Shown here: positions 11,578-21,765 of the stretch, in pieces
Layout: every line of letters starts with the position of its first letter
How positions within the stretch are numbered: position 1 is the stretch's first letter
Assembly (NCBI GenBank): GCA_029255605.1
Contig: JANLJF010000019.1
Location: forward strand, 39,413 to 103,412
Direction: 5' to 3'
Origin: Azovibrio restrictus
Lineage (GTDB): Bacteria; Bacteroidota; Bacteroidia; Chitinophagales; Chitinophagaceae
Length of the DNA stretch: 64,000 nt
Notes under the pieces: model-generated
What the model was told of the DNA's origin: nothing
Databases searched by the model: none
The model's input: only the letters and a program-made list of their open reading frames with translations
Translations under genes and position numbers: made by a program

Positions 11578-11585
11578 TATATTTG
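11578..11585 (+). promoter_or_regulatory. Bacteroidota-type -7 element TATATTTG
   Basis: Matches TAnnTTTG, 23 nt before the CBS gene start; no clear -33. Confidence 0.4.
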
Positions 11586-11608
11586 GATAACGGCAAACGG
11601 ATAAGACA

Positions 11609-12268
11609 ATGATATCAGAGCAATTAATATCCCCTATCGTACCTACGCTCATCCCGTCAGATACCGGCGATAAAGCCCTTTCGTTGATGGATGAGAGCAA
11701 CCTGGAACAATTGCCAGTAGTGGCAGATGAGAAATATATGGGCCTTGTGCAGGAAAACGACCTGCTGGATATGGCCGACCCGGATGCAAAACTGGATGCT
11801 GCCGAGTTCAGTTATCGCCCGGCAGTACTGGCCAGCGGCCACCCTTACGATGCCCTGCGCCTGGCACACCAGCAAAATCTTTCCATAGTTCCGGTAGTAG
11901 ATAATGATAACCACTATGTAGGTGCCATTACCCGCAACGACCTGCTGAAATACATCACAGAAAAAAGCGGGCTGGATAACCCCGGCGGTATCATAGTGCT
12001 GGAAATAGACCCGCGCAATTATAGCCTTACAGAAATAGCCCGTATTTGCGAAAGTGAAGAAGTGTTGCTCATTAGCACCCAGATATTCAGCAACCGGGCT
12101 ACCGGCAAGCTGGAAATAACGCTGAAGACCAACCGTACCAACCTGGGCGGCATTGTAGCAGCGCTGGAGCGGTATAGCTACAAGGTGCTGGAGGTATTTG
12201 GTGACAGTTCGCAGGATGAAGGCATGATAGACCGCTACAACCTGCTGATGAACTACCTGAATATGTAG
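11609..12268 (+). CDS. CBS-domain protein
   Basis: 219 aa; paired CBS pattern VPTLIPSDTGDKALSLMDESNLEQLPVV...YVGAITRNDLLKYI. Confidence 0.85.
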   Translation: MISEQLISPIVPTLIPSDTGDKALSLMDESNLEQLPVVADEKYMGLVQENDLLDMADPDAKLDAAEFSYRPAVLASGHPYDALRLAHQQNLSIVPVVDNDNHYVGAITRNDLLKYITEKSGLDNPGGIIVLEIDPRNYSLTEIARICESEEVLLISTQIFSNRATGKLEITLKTNRTNLGGIVAALERYSYKVLEVFGDSSQDEGMIDRYNLLMNYLNM

Positions 12269-12276
12269 TATCTTTG
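12269..12276 (+). promoter_or_regulatory. Bacteroidota-type -7 element TATCTTTG
   Basis: Matches TAnnTTTG immediately after the CBS stop and 20 nt before the next ATG. Confidence 0.45.
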
Positions 12277-12296
12277 CGCTCTTATATTATTTCCCG

Positions 12297-12884
12297 ATGA
12301 TAGCGATAGATAATGTGCTTTTGAGCGATGAGGTGGTAGAAGCAAAGTTTGTTTGCGACCTTAATAGCTGCAAAGGCGGATGCTGTGTAGATGGCGATTG
12401 TGGCGCACCGCTTACTGAAGAGGAAACACATATTATAGCAGAAGCCTACCCAAAAATAAAAAAATACCTGCTTCCTGAATACATTGTCGAAGTAGAAAAG
12501 CAGGGTACCCATACCATAGATGATGAGTTCGGGTACGTAACCCCTACTGTTAATGGCGGTATTTGTGTATATGCCTATACAGATGAAACGGGCATTGTAA
12601 AATGTGCATTTGAAAAAGCCTTCAGGGCCGGGGAGATTGGGTTTCATAAACCTATTTCCTGCCATCTGTATCCTATACGCATCAAGGATATGAATGGCTA
12701 CGAAGCTGTAAACTATGAGCCGCGCAAAAAGATGTGTCGCCCTGCCTGCAAATTGGGTAAACAATTGCAGGTGCCGGTTTATAAATTTTTGAAAGAACCC
12801 ATTATCCGCAAATACGGCGAAGAATTTTACGAAGCGCTGGATGCCGTAGCTCAAAAATTTGAGCAGGACAGGAACGAACGTTAG
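12297..12884 (+). CDS. DUF3109-family Cys-rich protein
   Basis: FVCDLNSCKGGCCVDGDCGAPLTEEE Cys cluster and C-terminal CRPACKLGKQLQVPVYKFLKEPIIRKYG. Confidence 0.85.
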   Translation: MIAIDNVLLSDEVVEAKFVCDLNSCKGGCCVDGDCGAPLTEEETHIIAEAYPKIKKYLLPEYIVEVEKQGTHTIDDEFGYVTPTVNGGICVYAYTDETGIVKCAFEKAFRAGEIGFHKPISCHLYPIRIKDMNGYEAVNYEPRKKMCRPACKLGKQLQVPVYKFLKEPIIRKYGEEFYEALDAVAQKFEQDRNER

Positions 12885-13243
12885 TGCGCCTTGCTAGCCT
12901 TCAGTATATTCTTCATTACCTGCTTTAGTTCCAGCGCCAGTTCTTCTGTCATTTCACTGATCTTTACATGCCTGGCATGTTTACCATCACCTTCCAGTTT
13001 TAGCGACATAGTATCGGCCGCTTCTGTAAAGTGCAGGTACAGAATGCAGCATTTTTCTGCCGGCTGTATGCCAAACAGCACGTTGTTAATGTTGCCGATA
13101 CTATACAGGGCTACCTTCACTTTTTCACCACCATATACGTGCTCTTGTATATGTTTATCGGTTCTCAGCGCCAGCCCTTTCAATTGCATGGCTATTTGCT
13201 GAATAGATTGCGGCTTATTTGCCAATAGCGTATCGAAAGACAT
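12881..13243 (-). CDS. Small DUF1801-like protein
   Basis: 120 aa; VYGGEKVKVALYSIGNINNVLFGIQPAEKCCILYLHF resembles YdhG/DUF1801 core. Confidence 0.6.
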   Translation of the reverse strand: MSFDTLLANKPQSIQQIAMQLKGLALRTDKHIQEHVYGGEKVKVALYSIGNINNVLFGIQPAEKCCILYLHFTEAADTMSLKLEGDGKHARHVKISEMTEELALELKQVMKNILKASKAH

Positions 13244-13255
13244 AGGGGGTATGTT

Positions 13256-14743
13256 TTACAGTTCTTTTCGGAGTCGTGCCACCGGTACATTCAGTTGTTC
13301 CCGGTATTTGGCAACAGTGCGGCGTGCTATATTATATCCTTTCTCCTGCAGCATCTCCGTAAGCTTTTCGTCAGAATACGGTTTGCGCTTATTTTCCCCG
13401 CTAATGATATCGTTCAGTATGGTCTTTACCTCTCTTGTAGATACTTCTTCACCATTTTCCGTTTGCAGGGCTTCAGAGAAGAAGTATTTTAATTTATAAG
13501 TACCGAATTCCGTTTGTACAAACTTGCTGTTTGCTACGCGCGAAACGGTAGATACATCTAGCCCGGTTATCTGGGCTATATCTTTCAGTATCATAGGTTT
13601 CAACGTTGTTTCATCCCCGGTAAGGAAAAACTCTGTTTGAAAATCTATGATGGCCTGCATCGTTTGCAGCAGGGTGTGCTGGCGCTGTTTTATGGCATCT
13701 ATAAACCATTTAGCTGCATCCAGTTTCTGTTTTATAAATATCAGTGCCTCCTTCTGGCGCTTATCTTTCTTATCGCCACGGTCGTAAGCACGCATCATTT
13801 CTTTATAGCCTTCCGATACCCGCAGTTCCGGCGCATTCTTCGCATTTAGTGAAAGCTCCAGTACCCCGTTATTGTTAAAAACAAAGAAATCGGGTATGAT
13901 GTAGCTTTCCGCCTTGTTCACTATAGCAAAAGCCGAACCCGGTTTGGGGTTCAGCTTGATGATGATATTGATGACCTCTTTAAAGGCCTCATTATTCAGC
14001 CCCAGCTGGCGCTGTATTTTATCGTAATGCTTCTTTATGAATTCGTTGAAATGCCTGTCAATGATCTCTATGGCATTTTTCACTGCTGTGTTTTGTGGCA
14101 GGCGTTTTAGTTGTAGTAGCAGGCATTCCTGCAGTGTCCAGGCACACACACCCGGAGGGTCAAACTGTTGTATACGGCCTATCAGCTCGCCTACTTCTTC
14201 CACACTGGTATATATATTCTGGCCAAATGCCAGGTCGTCCACCAGTGCTGTTATTTCGCGGCGCAGGTAGCCATCTTCATCCATGCTGCCTATTATCTGT
14301 TCGGCTATGGCATGGCTGCGCTCATCCAGTTCCAGCATACCCAGTTGGTCCAGCACATATTCGTGAAAACTGGTTTCTACCCTTACAGGGGCTTCAGGGC
14401 GTTCACTTTCGCTGTCGCCGTAATATCCATCATTATAATCTCCGCCACCATCGTCATCTTCATGGCGCAGAAAATCATCCAGGTCCACTTTCTCGGCACT
14501 GTCGCTGCTCAGTTCCACATCTTCACTTTCATCGCTGTAGTCGTCGCTGTTCTCATTATCCAGGCCGTATTCATCCCCCGTGTTTCCTTCCTCGTTGCCA
14601 AATTCCAGTGCAGGGTTTTCTTCCAGTTCTTCTTTAATGCGCTCCTCCAGGTTGGCAGTAGGTACCTGCAGCAGTTTCATGAGCTGAATCTGCTGTGGCG
14701 ATAATTTTTGTAATAACCTCTGCTGTTGCGACTGTCTGAGCAT
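13256..14743 (-). CDS. rpoN: RNA polymerase factor sigma-54
   Basis: N-term MLRQSQQQRLLQKLSPQQIQLMKLLQVP; C-term RTVAKYREQLNVPVARLRK (RpoN-box region). Start chosen at the internal Met; the track ORF extends to 14803. Confidence 0.96.
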   Translation of the reverse strand: MLRQSQQQRLLQKLSPQQIQLMKLLQVPTANLEERIKEELEENPALEFGNEEGNTGDEYGLDNENSDDYSDESEDVELSSDSAEKVDLDDFLRHEDDDGGGDYNDGYYGDSESERPEAPVRVETSFHEYVLDQLGMLELDERSHAIAEQIIGSMDEDGYLRREITALVDDLAFGQNIYTSVEEVGELIGRIQQFDPPGVCAWTLQECLLLQLKRLPQNTAVKNAIEIIDRHFNEFIKKHYDKIQRQLGLNNEAFKEVINIIIKLNPKPGSAFAIVNKAESYIIPDFFVFNNNGVLELSLNAKNAPELRVSEGYKEMMRAYDRGDKKDKRQKEALIFIKQKLDAAKWFIDAIKQRQHTLLQTMQAIIDFQTEFFLTGDETTLKPMILKDIAQITGLDVSTVSRVANSKFVQTEFGTYKLKYFFSEALQTENGEEVSTREVKTILNDIISGENKRKPYSDEKLTEMLQEKGYNIARRTVAKYREQLNVPVARLRKEL

Positions 14744-14903
14744 AAATGCCTTGTTGCTTACAAAAATAAAATTTACAGCGACAATACCACAGCCAACTGT
14801 CATTATTTAATCATGTTTCACAGTATTCTTAACAAGGATTTACATGTTAATGGCTTTCTTTTATCGGAATGAGTTTTGTATTTTTCTTCGCAAATGATCT
14901 ATA

Positions 14904-16124
14904 GTGAACGTGCAGAGTAAGAAGCCATATATTTCACCGTCATTTTCTTATGTGCCCCTTGAAGAGACGCTGGAGATAATGCCCAAAAAGAAGGACCTTT
15001 TCATAGGCATACCTAAGGAAACCTCTTTCCAGGAAAGCCGTGTACCACTGACACCTGAAGCCGTTTCGGTGCTAGTAAACAATGGCCACGATGTAGCGGT
15101 GGAACATACTGCGGGCGAAGGATCGTTTTATTTCGATAGCGATTACAGTGAGGCAGGGGCCCGTATTGTATATGAAAAAGCTGAGGTATATAAGGCTACG
15201 ACGATCATAAAATCGGCACCTATATCTGAAGAGGAAATGGCATGGATGCAGCCCAACCAGGTAGTGATATCACCCATACACTTGCCGTTCCTGAAAAGTG
15301 ATATGCTGGAACAGCTCATCAATAAGAAGATCATCGCTATTGCCTTCGATTCTATTAAAGATGATTCCGGCACATACCCTATCGTGCGTTCTATGAGCGA
15401 GATAGCAGGTAGTTCCGCCATACTCACCGCTGCCAAATACCTGAATAATGTGCACAACGGTAAAGGCATCCTGCTAGGAGGTATTTCCGGTGTGCCGCCT
15501 GCCAAGGTATTGATACTGGGTGCAGGTGTGGTGGGCGAATTTGCAGCACGCACCGCATTGGGGCTTGGTGCTTCAGTAATGATATTTGATAACTCCATAT
15601 ACCGTTTGATGCGCCTGCAAAACAATATCAGCCGCCGCTGTCCTACATCGGTAATAGAGCCGGTAACGCTGGCAGAAGAATTGGCAAATGCAGATGTGGT
15701 GGTAGGTGCATTGAAACCGGTAAATGGTATCACCCCTGTAGTGGTTACAGATGAGATGGTGAGCAATATGAAAGCAGGCTCGGTTATTATAGATGTGAGC
15801 ATAGACCGTGGTGGGTGTTTTGAAACATCGCGTGTCACTTCTCACGAAAATCCTGTTTACAGGAAATATGATGTGATACACTACTGCGTGCCAAATATAG
15901 CGTCGGGTGTATCGCGCACAGCATCGCGCGCTATCAGCAATGTACTGATGCCTATTATGATGCAGTGCGCTGATATGGGTGGTTTTGAAGGGTTGATACA
16001 GGCCAAGGCCGGCATACGCAATGGGGTATACCTGTATAAGGGATGTGTGACCAATGCGCCGATAGCCAAGCGTTTTAACTTTAAATATACAGACCTCGAC
16101 CTATTGCTGGCGACACAAAGCTGA
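14904..16124 (+). CDS. ald: Alanine dehydrogenase
   Basis: IGIPKETSFQESRVPLTPEAVSVL, VLILGAGVVGEFAARTALGLGASV; N-terminal extension, GTG start. Confidence 0.9.
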   Translation: MNVQSKKPYISPSFSYVPLEETLEIMPKKKDLFIGIPKETSFQESRVPLTPEAVSVLVNNGHDVAVEHTAGEGSFYFDSDYSEAGARIVYEKAEVYKATTIIKSAPISEEEMAWMQPNQVVISPIHLPFLKSDMLEQLINKKIIAIAFDSIKDDSGTYPIVRSMSEIAGSSAILTAAKYLNNVHNGKGILLGGISGVPPAKVLILGAGVVGEFAARTALGLGASVMIFDNSIYRLMRLQNNISRRCPTSVIEPVTLAEELANADVVVGALKPVNGITPVVVTDEMVSNMKAGSVIIDVSIDRGGCFETSRVTSHENPVYRKYDVIHYCVPNIASGVSRTASRAISNVLMPIMMQCADMGGFEGLIQAKAGIRNGVYLYKGCVTNAPIAKRFNFKYTDLDLLLATQS

Positions 16125-16149
16125 TACCCCAAAATAAGAGATTTGATAT

Positions 16150-16512
16150 ATGCCCAACCATAGAATGAATAAAACCATTGCCGGCTATCATTTGTTGATG
16201 ATACTTTCTGCTGTGGACTATAGAATAGGTGCGGAGGAAGATGCTGTGATACGTGAATACCTGGTAGAAGAGTTCCCATTCCGCGTAAGCCTGGACAGGG
16301 AAATGGGAATAATAAGCAACCTGCGGCCAGATGAGTGGGAAAAACACTTCATGAAGGCGATGGATGATTTTTATGATGATGCTACGGAGGAAGAGCGTAA
16401 GAGCTTGCTAAACTTTGCCTTACAGCTTACAAAGGCCGATAATGTCATCACTAAAGAAGAGAACCATTATCTCAACCTGCTATTCGAACACTGGAAGCCC
16501 GAAGAAGCTTAA
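16150..16512 (+). CDS. TerB-like tellurite-resistance-fold protein
   Basis: 120 aa; ADNVITKEENHYLNLLFEHW and paired acidic helices resemble TerB family. Confidence 0.55.
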   Translation: MPNHRMNKTIAGYHLLMILSAVDYRIGAEEDAVIREYLVEEFPFRVSLDREMGIISNLRPDEWEKHFMKAMDDFYDDATEEERKSLLNFALQLTKADNVITKEENHYLNLLFEHWKPEEA

Positions 16513-17327
16513 GATTTCAGGCCCAATACAAACAGCATGATAAGGCCCGCTATGATGCGGTAGATACCGAATGCCTTAAAACCATACTTCTGCAAAAAGC
16601 TGATAAAGCTCTTGATAGCTATCATTGCTACCACGAATGCTACCAGCGTACCTACGCCGAATATCATCAGGTTATCGCTGTTTTGTGTCAGTAGCTCATA
16701 GCCTTTTATTTCAGTACCATCAGCGCCTTTCCAGTTTTTCAGTATTAAGGAATAACCCGTGGCTGCCGCCATGGTAGGTACGGCCAGGAAGAAAGAAAAT
16801 TCTGCCGCCAGGCTGCGTGTCAGCTTCTGCTGCATGCCGCCGATGATAGAAGCAGCACTACGGCTCACGCCCGGTATCATAGATATACACTGCCACAAGC
16901 CTATTATCAGGCTTTGCTTGGGTGTCATTTGTGAATCATCAGTAATAGTAGGGTTCTTAAAAGCTTTATCTATAAACAGCAACACAATACCACCCAATAC
17001 CAGTGTAATAGCCACCGTCAGCGGGCTTTCCAGCAGTTCTTCTATAGCATCGTTGAAAAGGAAACCCAATACCAGTGCAGGTACCACAGCTATTGCCAGT
17101 TTCATGTAAAACTGCCATTTGCCGAAGTCGAAAAACTTTTTCCAATACAATACTACTACAGACAGGATGGCACCCAACTGTATGCATATCTCGAACAGCT
17201 TTGTGAAATTATCATCCTGTATACCCATAAAATAGCTGGCAAGTATCATGTGGCCGGTAGACGAGATAGGAAGAAACTCGGTGATGCCTTCTACAATACC
17301 CAGTATAATGGATTGGAATAAAGTCAT
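16509..17327 (-). CDS. uppP: Undecaprenyl-diphosphate phosphatase
   Basis: IVEGITEFLPISSTGHMIL and PGVSRSAASIIGG motifs. Confidence 0.97.
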   Translation of the reverse strand: MTLFQSIILGIVEGITEFLPISSTGHMILASYFMGIQDDNFTKLFEICIQLGAILSVVVLYWKKFFDFGKWQFYMKLAIAVVPALVLGFLFNDAIEELLESPLTVAITLVLGGIVLLFIDKAFKNPTITDDSQMTPKQSLIIGLWQCISMIPGVSRSAASIIGGMQQKLTRSLAAEFSFFLAVPTMAAATGYSLILKNWKGADGTEIKGYELLTQNSDNLMIFGVGTLVAFVVAMIAIKSFISFLQKYGFKAFGIYRIIAGLIMLFVLGLKS

Positions 17328-17329
17328 GA

Positions 17330-17950
17330 TTACGGTATGTTGATGTATTTATGTGTTTGCAAAGAAAGCTGCCATTGCGGGTTTTCTTTGATGTAGTCTA
17401 TTATCAGCGGGGTCATTTCATCCCGCTTGCTCCATTCTGGCTGCAGGAAGAGTTTACAATGCAGGCCTACCTGTGCTGCATGTTGCTCGGCCCATTTTAA
17501 GTCCGACTTATTGTAAACAATGATTTTCAGCTCATCTGCCATGGCCATGCTTTCCGGCAACGGTGCTTTAAATTTTTTAGGCGAAAGCGTTACCCAGTCC
17601 AGCTTGCCCGATAAGGGGCTGGAGCCCGATGTCTCTATATGTACCCTGAATTGCTGCGCATGCAGGGCATCGCAAATACTTTCCAGGTTGTGCATGGCCG
17701 GTTCGCCGCCTGTTATTACAGCTATACGCCCGGGATTAGCAGCAGCAAATTGCACTATTTCCGCTACCGTCATCATGGGGTGCGCGTTAGCATCCCAGCT
17801 TTCCTTCACATCGCACCACACGCAGCCCACATCGCACCCACCCAGGCGGATGAAATAAGCTGCATGCCCGGTATAAACACCTTCGCCCTGCAGGGTATAA
17901 AAGTGTTCCATTACAGGATAAGCTGTAGTATGTACGTTTATTGTCTGCAC
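17330..17950 (-). CDS. queE: 7-carboxy-7-deazaguanine synthase
   Basis: PVMEHFYTLQGEGVYTGHAAYFIRLGGCDVGCVWCDVKESWD (radical SAM). GTG start at 17950 (MQTINVHTTAYPVMEHF) lies just after the folD stop; the track ORF to 18010 would overlap folD. Confidence 0.9.
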   Translation of the reverse strand: MQTINVHTTAYPVMEHFYTLQGEGVYTGHAAYFIRLGGCDVGCVWCDVKESWDANAHPMMTVAEIVQFAAANPGRIAVITGGEPAMHNLESICDALHAQQFRVHIETSGSSPLSGKLDWVTLSPKKFKAPLPESMAMADELKIIVYNKSDLKWAEQHAAQVGLHCKLFLQPEWSKRDEMTPLIIDYIKENPQWQLSLQTHKYINIP

Positions 17951-17961
17951 TGTATCTGTTC

Positions 17962-18837
17962 TTACACGTGTTCTTTCGCTGCTTCCAATGTATTTTTCAT
18001 CAGCCCGCAAATGGTCATGGGGCCTACACCTTTAGGTACCGGTGTGATATAGCTGCACTTAGGCGCTACATTATCATAGTCCACATCACCCACCAGCCTC
18101 GATCCGCTTTTGCGTGTAGCATCATCTATGCGGTTGATACCCACATCTATCACTATCGCACCTTCTTTCACCATATCAGCCGTCACAAAGCGTGGCCTGC
18201 CTATGGCAGCTATTATTATATCTGCGGTTTTGGTAATGGCCGCAAGGTCTTTTGTTTTTGAATGGCAGATGGTAACCGTAGCATTGCCCGGTTGTGCATT
18301 GCGGCTCATCAGCACGGTCATAGGCGTGCCTACTATATTGCTGCGGCCTATCACCACACAGTGCATACCTGCGGTATTGATATTGTAATGTTCCAGCATC
18401 AGCAATATGCCATAGGGCGTAGCCGGCAGGAACGATGGCTGGCCCAATAGCATTTTACCCTGCGTAATGGGGTGGAAACCATCCACATCTTTGCCCGGGT
18501 CTATGGCATTGATAACTGCATTGTCTGATATATGCTCTGGCAATGGTAATTGTACTAATATGCCATCTATCTTATTATCTCCATTCAGCTTTTTTATTTC
18601 CTCCAGCAGTTGCGCTTCCGTTACGCTTTCTTCAAAACGCAACAGGGTAGAACCAAAGCCCAATTCTTCGCAGGTACGCACTTTATTGCCTACGTAAGCT
18701 TCGCTGGCGGGATTGTGGCCTACCAGTATCGCAGCCAGGTGGGGTGTTTTGCCCTTTTCTGCTTTCAGTTTTTCTGTTTCCTGTTTTATTTGGGATTTGA
18801 TATGCGCGGATACCGCAATGCCGTCCAGAATTTGCAT
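17962..18837 (-). CDS. folD: Bifunctional methylenetetrahydrofolate dehydrogenase/cyclohydrolase
   Basis: VGHNPASEAYVGNKVRTCEELGF, GILVQLPLPEHI, DVDGFHP, GRSNIVGTPM. Confidence 0.97.
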   Translation of the reverse strand: MQILDGIAVSAHIKSQIKQETEKLKAEKGKTPHLAAILVGHNPASEAYVGNKVRTCEELGFGSTLLRFEESVTEAQLLEEIKKLNGDNKIDGILVQLPLPEHISDNAVINAIDPGKDVDGFHPITQGKMLLGQPSFLPATPYGILLMLEHYNINTAGMHCVVIGRSNIVGTPMTVLMSRNAQPGNATVTICHSKTKDLAAITKTADIIIAAIGRPRFVTADMVKEGAIVIDVGINRIDDATRKSGSRLVGDVDYDNVAPKCSYITPVPKGVGPMTICGLMKNTLEAAKEHV

Positions 18838-18925
18838 GGCGCAAAGATACGCCGTTCCTTGCAATAGGTAAAAGCAGCGGGGACATCAGTTAATAGTTTA
18901 TTTTCGTTCTACATTTTTTATAGAA

Positions 18926-20026
18926 ATGATAGTTAGCGATATCATCAGGGCCATAGAGGCCTACGCGCCACCCCAATACCAGGAAAGTTATGACAACAGC
19001 GGCCTGCAGGTAGGTAATATGCAGGACGAGGTAACAGCCGTTTTGCTGACCCTCGATATAACGGAAGCAGTAGTAGAAGAAGCGATAGCCCGTGGAGCCA
19101 ATATGATAGTGGCACACCACCCGCTGATATTTTCAGGCATCAAGAGGCTGGCCGGGCGCAATTATGTAGAACGTATCATACACAAAGCCATCAAGCACGA
19201 TATAAATATATACGCTGCCCATACCAACCTGGATAATGTACATAATGGCGTAAATGCCAAAATAGCCGAAAAGCTGGGGCTGGTAGATACCGTCATTTTA
19301 GCCCCTATGAGCGATACCCTGCGTAAGCTCTATACTTACGCACCGCAAAATGTGGCCGATAAAGTGCGCGATGCCATGTTTGCTGCCGGCGCTGGGGATA
19401 TTGGCGCATATAGTGAATGTAGCTTCAATACCAATGGCACCGGAACTTTCCGCCCCGGTGCTGGTGCAGACCCGGCCATAGGCACCACAAACGGTCCGCG
19501 CGAATGGGTAGACGAGGTGAAAATAGAGGTACTGATACAAAACGATAAGGAAGCAGCAGTAATAAAGGCGCTGTTTGAAGCCCACCCCTATGAAGAAGTA
19601 GCGTATGAGGTGATAGCGCTGCAAAATATCAACCAGGAGCTGGGTGCCGGTATGGTGGGCAATTTGCCATCGCCAATGGATGAACAGGCCTTTCTTTCCT
19701 TCGTAAAACAGCAAATGAAGGCCGATTGTATTCGCCACACAGCCTTGAAAGGGAAAGATATTAAACGGGTTGCTATATGTGGCGGTTCCGGCAGCTTCCT
19801 GCTGAAAAATGCCATCGGTGCCGGTGCGGACATATTTATAACCGGCGATTTCAAATACCACCAGTTTTTCGATGCCGAAGGCAAAATTGTCATTGCCGAC
19901 ATCGGCCACTATGAAAGTGAGCAGTACACGGTTGAAATATTTCAGGAGCTACTTAATAAAAAATTTCCTAATTTTGCCGTCCTTGTATCTGATATTAATA
20001 CAAATCCGGTAAAATATTTTTGTTAA
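18926..20026 (+). CDS. Nif3-like dinuclear metal center hexameric protein
   Basis: 366 aa; YDNSGLQVG, VAHHPLIFSGIKRL, C-term TGDFKYHQFFDAEGKIVIADIGHYESEQ. Confidence 0.92.
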   Translation: MIVSDIIRAIEAYAPPQYQESYDNSGLQVGNMQDEVTAVLLTLDITEAVVEEAIARGANMIVAHHPLIFSGIKRLAGRNYVERIIHKAIKHDINIYAAHTNLDNVHNGVNAKIAEKLGLVDTVILAPMSDTLRKLYTYAPQNVADKVRDAMFAAGAGDIGAYSECSFNTNGTGTFRPGAGADPAIGTTNGPREWVDEVKIEVLIQNDKEAAVIKALFEAHPYEEVAYEVIALQNINQELGAGMVGNLPSPMDEQAFLSFVKQQMKADCIRHTALKGKDIKRVAICGGSGSFLLKNAIGAGADIFITGDFKYHQFFDAEGKIVIADIGHYESEQYTVEIFQELLNKKFPNFAVLVSDINTNPVKYFC

Positions 20027-20788
20027 ATGGCTACTGTAAAAGACTTTTCTGTAGAAGAGAAACTGACCGCGGTTCTTACCCTGCAAAAGATTGATTCTAA
20101 GATAGATGAGATCAAAACACTGAAGGGTGAACTGCCTATGGAAGTAAAAGACCTGGAAGACGAGATTGAAGGTCTGCAAACACGTATCCAGAATATAGAT
20201 GCTGAAATTGACAGTATCAACAGCTTTATCGATGCAAAAACAGAGGCTAAGAAAGAAGCCCAGGCACTGATAAAAAAATACGAAAAACAACAGGATAACG
20301 TAAAGAACAACCGCGAGTTCGAGGCTATCAATAAAGAAACCGAACTGCAGGAACTGGAAGTTAAACTGAACGATAAGCACATCAAGGATGCTAACTTCGA
20401 ACTGAAAGAGCGTACCAACCAACGCCTGAAAACAGAAGAGAAAATAGCAGACCTGCAAGAGGCCCTGAAAGCTAAAAAAGCAGAACTGGACAAGATCATC
20501 GGCGAAACCGAGAAAGAAGAGAAAGTACTGGCTGAAAAATCGGAAGAAGCGAAATCAAAAGTTGACCCACGCCTGCTGAGTGCTTACGAGCGCATCCGTG
20601 GTAGCTACATGAACGGCCTGGCTGTGGTACCTATCCTGCGCGATTCTTGCGGTGGTTGCTTCAATGTGATACCGCCTCAGCGCCAGAGCGAGATACGCCA
20701 GCACAAAAAGATCATCGTATGCGAGCATTGCGGCCGCGTACTGGTAGATACCGACCTGAACGATGCGGTATCTGAAAAAATGAAATAA
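20027..20788 (+). CDS. Coiled-coil C4 zinc-ribbon protein
   Basis: Long coiled coil then CGGCFNVIPPQRQSEIRQHKKIIVCEHCGRVL. Confidence 0.88.
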   Translation: MATVKDFSVEEKLTAVLTLQKIDSKIDEIKTLKGELPMEVKDLEDEIEGLQTRIQNIDAEIDSINSFIDAKTEAKKEAQALIKKYEKQQDNVKNNREFEAINKETELQELEVKLNDKHIKDANFELKERTNQRLKTEEKIADLQEALKAKKAELDKIIGETEKEEKVLAEKSEEAKSKVDPRLLSAYERIRGSYMNGLAVVPILRDSCGGCFNVIPPQRQSEIRQHKKIIVCEHCGRVLVDTDLNDAVSEKMK

Positions 20789-20808
20789 TCATTAACTGTT
20801 TATAATAT

Positions 20809-20832
20809 AAAGGAGCCTCAGCGGCTCCTTTT
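20809..20832. terminator. Rho-independent terminator
   Basis: AAAGGAGCC-TCAGC-GGCTCCTTTTTT. Confidence 0.9.
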
Positions 20833-20893
20833 TTATTGGGTATTTTTACTAAAAGTGAAAATGTCCGTATTCGGAGCAATCAACATTTTACAG

Positions 20894-20901
20894 TACTTTT
20901 G
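20894..20901 (+). promoter_or_regulatory. Bacteroidota-type -7 element TACTTTTG
   Basis: Matches TAnnTTTG upstream of etfB. Confidence 0.45.
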
Positions 20902-20957
20902 CCAACCATTTAGGCTACTTTCATGTAGTTATTATAAATAAACAAATCTTACTTCGA

Positions 20958-21701
20958 ATGAAGATATTAGTTTGTATCAGCCAGGTTCCTGACACTACAA
21001 CCAAGATCGCTTTCAGCGACAACAATTCAACATTCAATACAGCAGGTGTTACCTTCATCATCAATCCATACGATGAGTGGTATGCACTTGTACGCGCGCT
21101 GGAACTGAAAGAAAGCGGTGCTGCTACTACGGTAAACCTAGTAACGGTGGGTAAAGCTGATGCCGAACCTGTTATTCGTAAAGCACTGGCATTGGGTGGC
21201 GATGAAGCCATTCGCATAGATGCCGATAGCAACGATCCGTATGTGGTAGCTGCCCAGATAGCTGAATATGCAAAAAGCGAAGGTTACGACCTGATGCTTT
21301 GTGGTAAAGAATCAATCGACTATAATAACGGTTCTACCGGTGCTATGCTAGCCGAATTGCTGGATATGAACTTTATAGGCTTTGCCAACAGCCTGAATAT
21401 AGAAGGCGGCGTAGCTACAGTAAAACGCGAAATAGAAGGTGGTGAAGAAACTGATACTTGCGCACTACCACTGGTAGTTTCTTGCCAGAAGGGTATGGCC
21501 GAAGCACGTATCCCCAACATGCGCGGCATCATGGCGGCACGTACCAAGCCACTGAAAGTGGTTCCTGCGGCAGCCATCAGCCCGCTGACGGCTATCGTGT
21601 CATACGATCTGCCACCTGCAAAAACAGGTGTGAAACTGATTGATCCTAATAACATGGATGAACTGGTAGAACTACTGCACACACAGGCAAAAGTTATCTA
21701 A
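20958..21701 (+). CDS. etfB: Electron transfer flavoprotein subunit beta
   Basis: MKILVCISQVPDTTTKI..., CGKESIDYNNGSTGAMLAELL. Confidence 0.95.
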   Translation: MKILVCISQVPDTTTKIAFSDNNSTFNTAGVTFIINPYDEWYALVRALELKESGAATTVNLVTVGKADAEPVIRKALALGGDEAIRIDADSNDPYVVAAQIAEYAKSEGYDLMLCGKESIDYNNGSTGAMLAELLDMNFIGFANSLNIEGGVATVKREIEGGEETDTCALPLVVSCQKGMAEARIPNMRGIMAARTKPLKVVPAAAISPLTAIVSYDLPPAKTGVKLIDPNNMDELVELLHTQAKVI

Positions 21702-21765
21702 GACGCACCACACATTTAGGTTTAGTATTTAGAAATTAGGATTTCGAAATTTTCAAAAACATTTT

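Noticed and set aside
17951-18010. Upstream extension of queE overlapping folD
   Set aside because: The extra 20 aa lie inside folD; a GTG at 17950 immediately after the folD stop gives a normal-length QueE.
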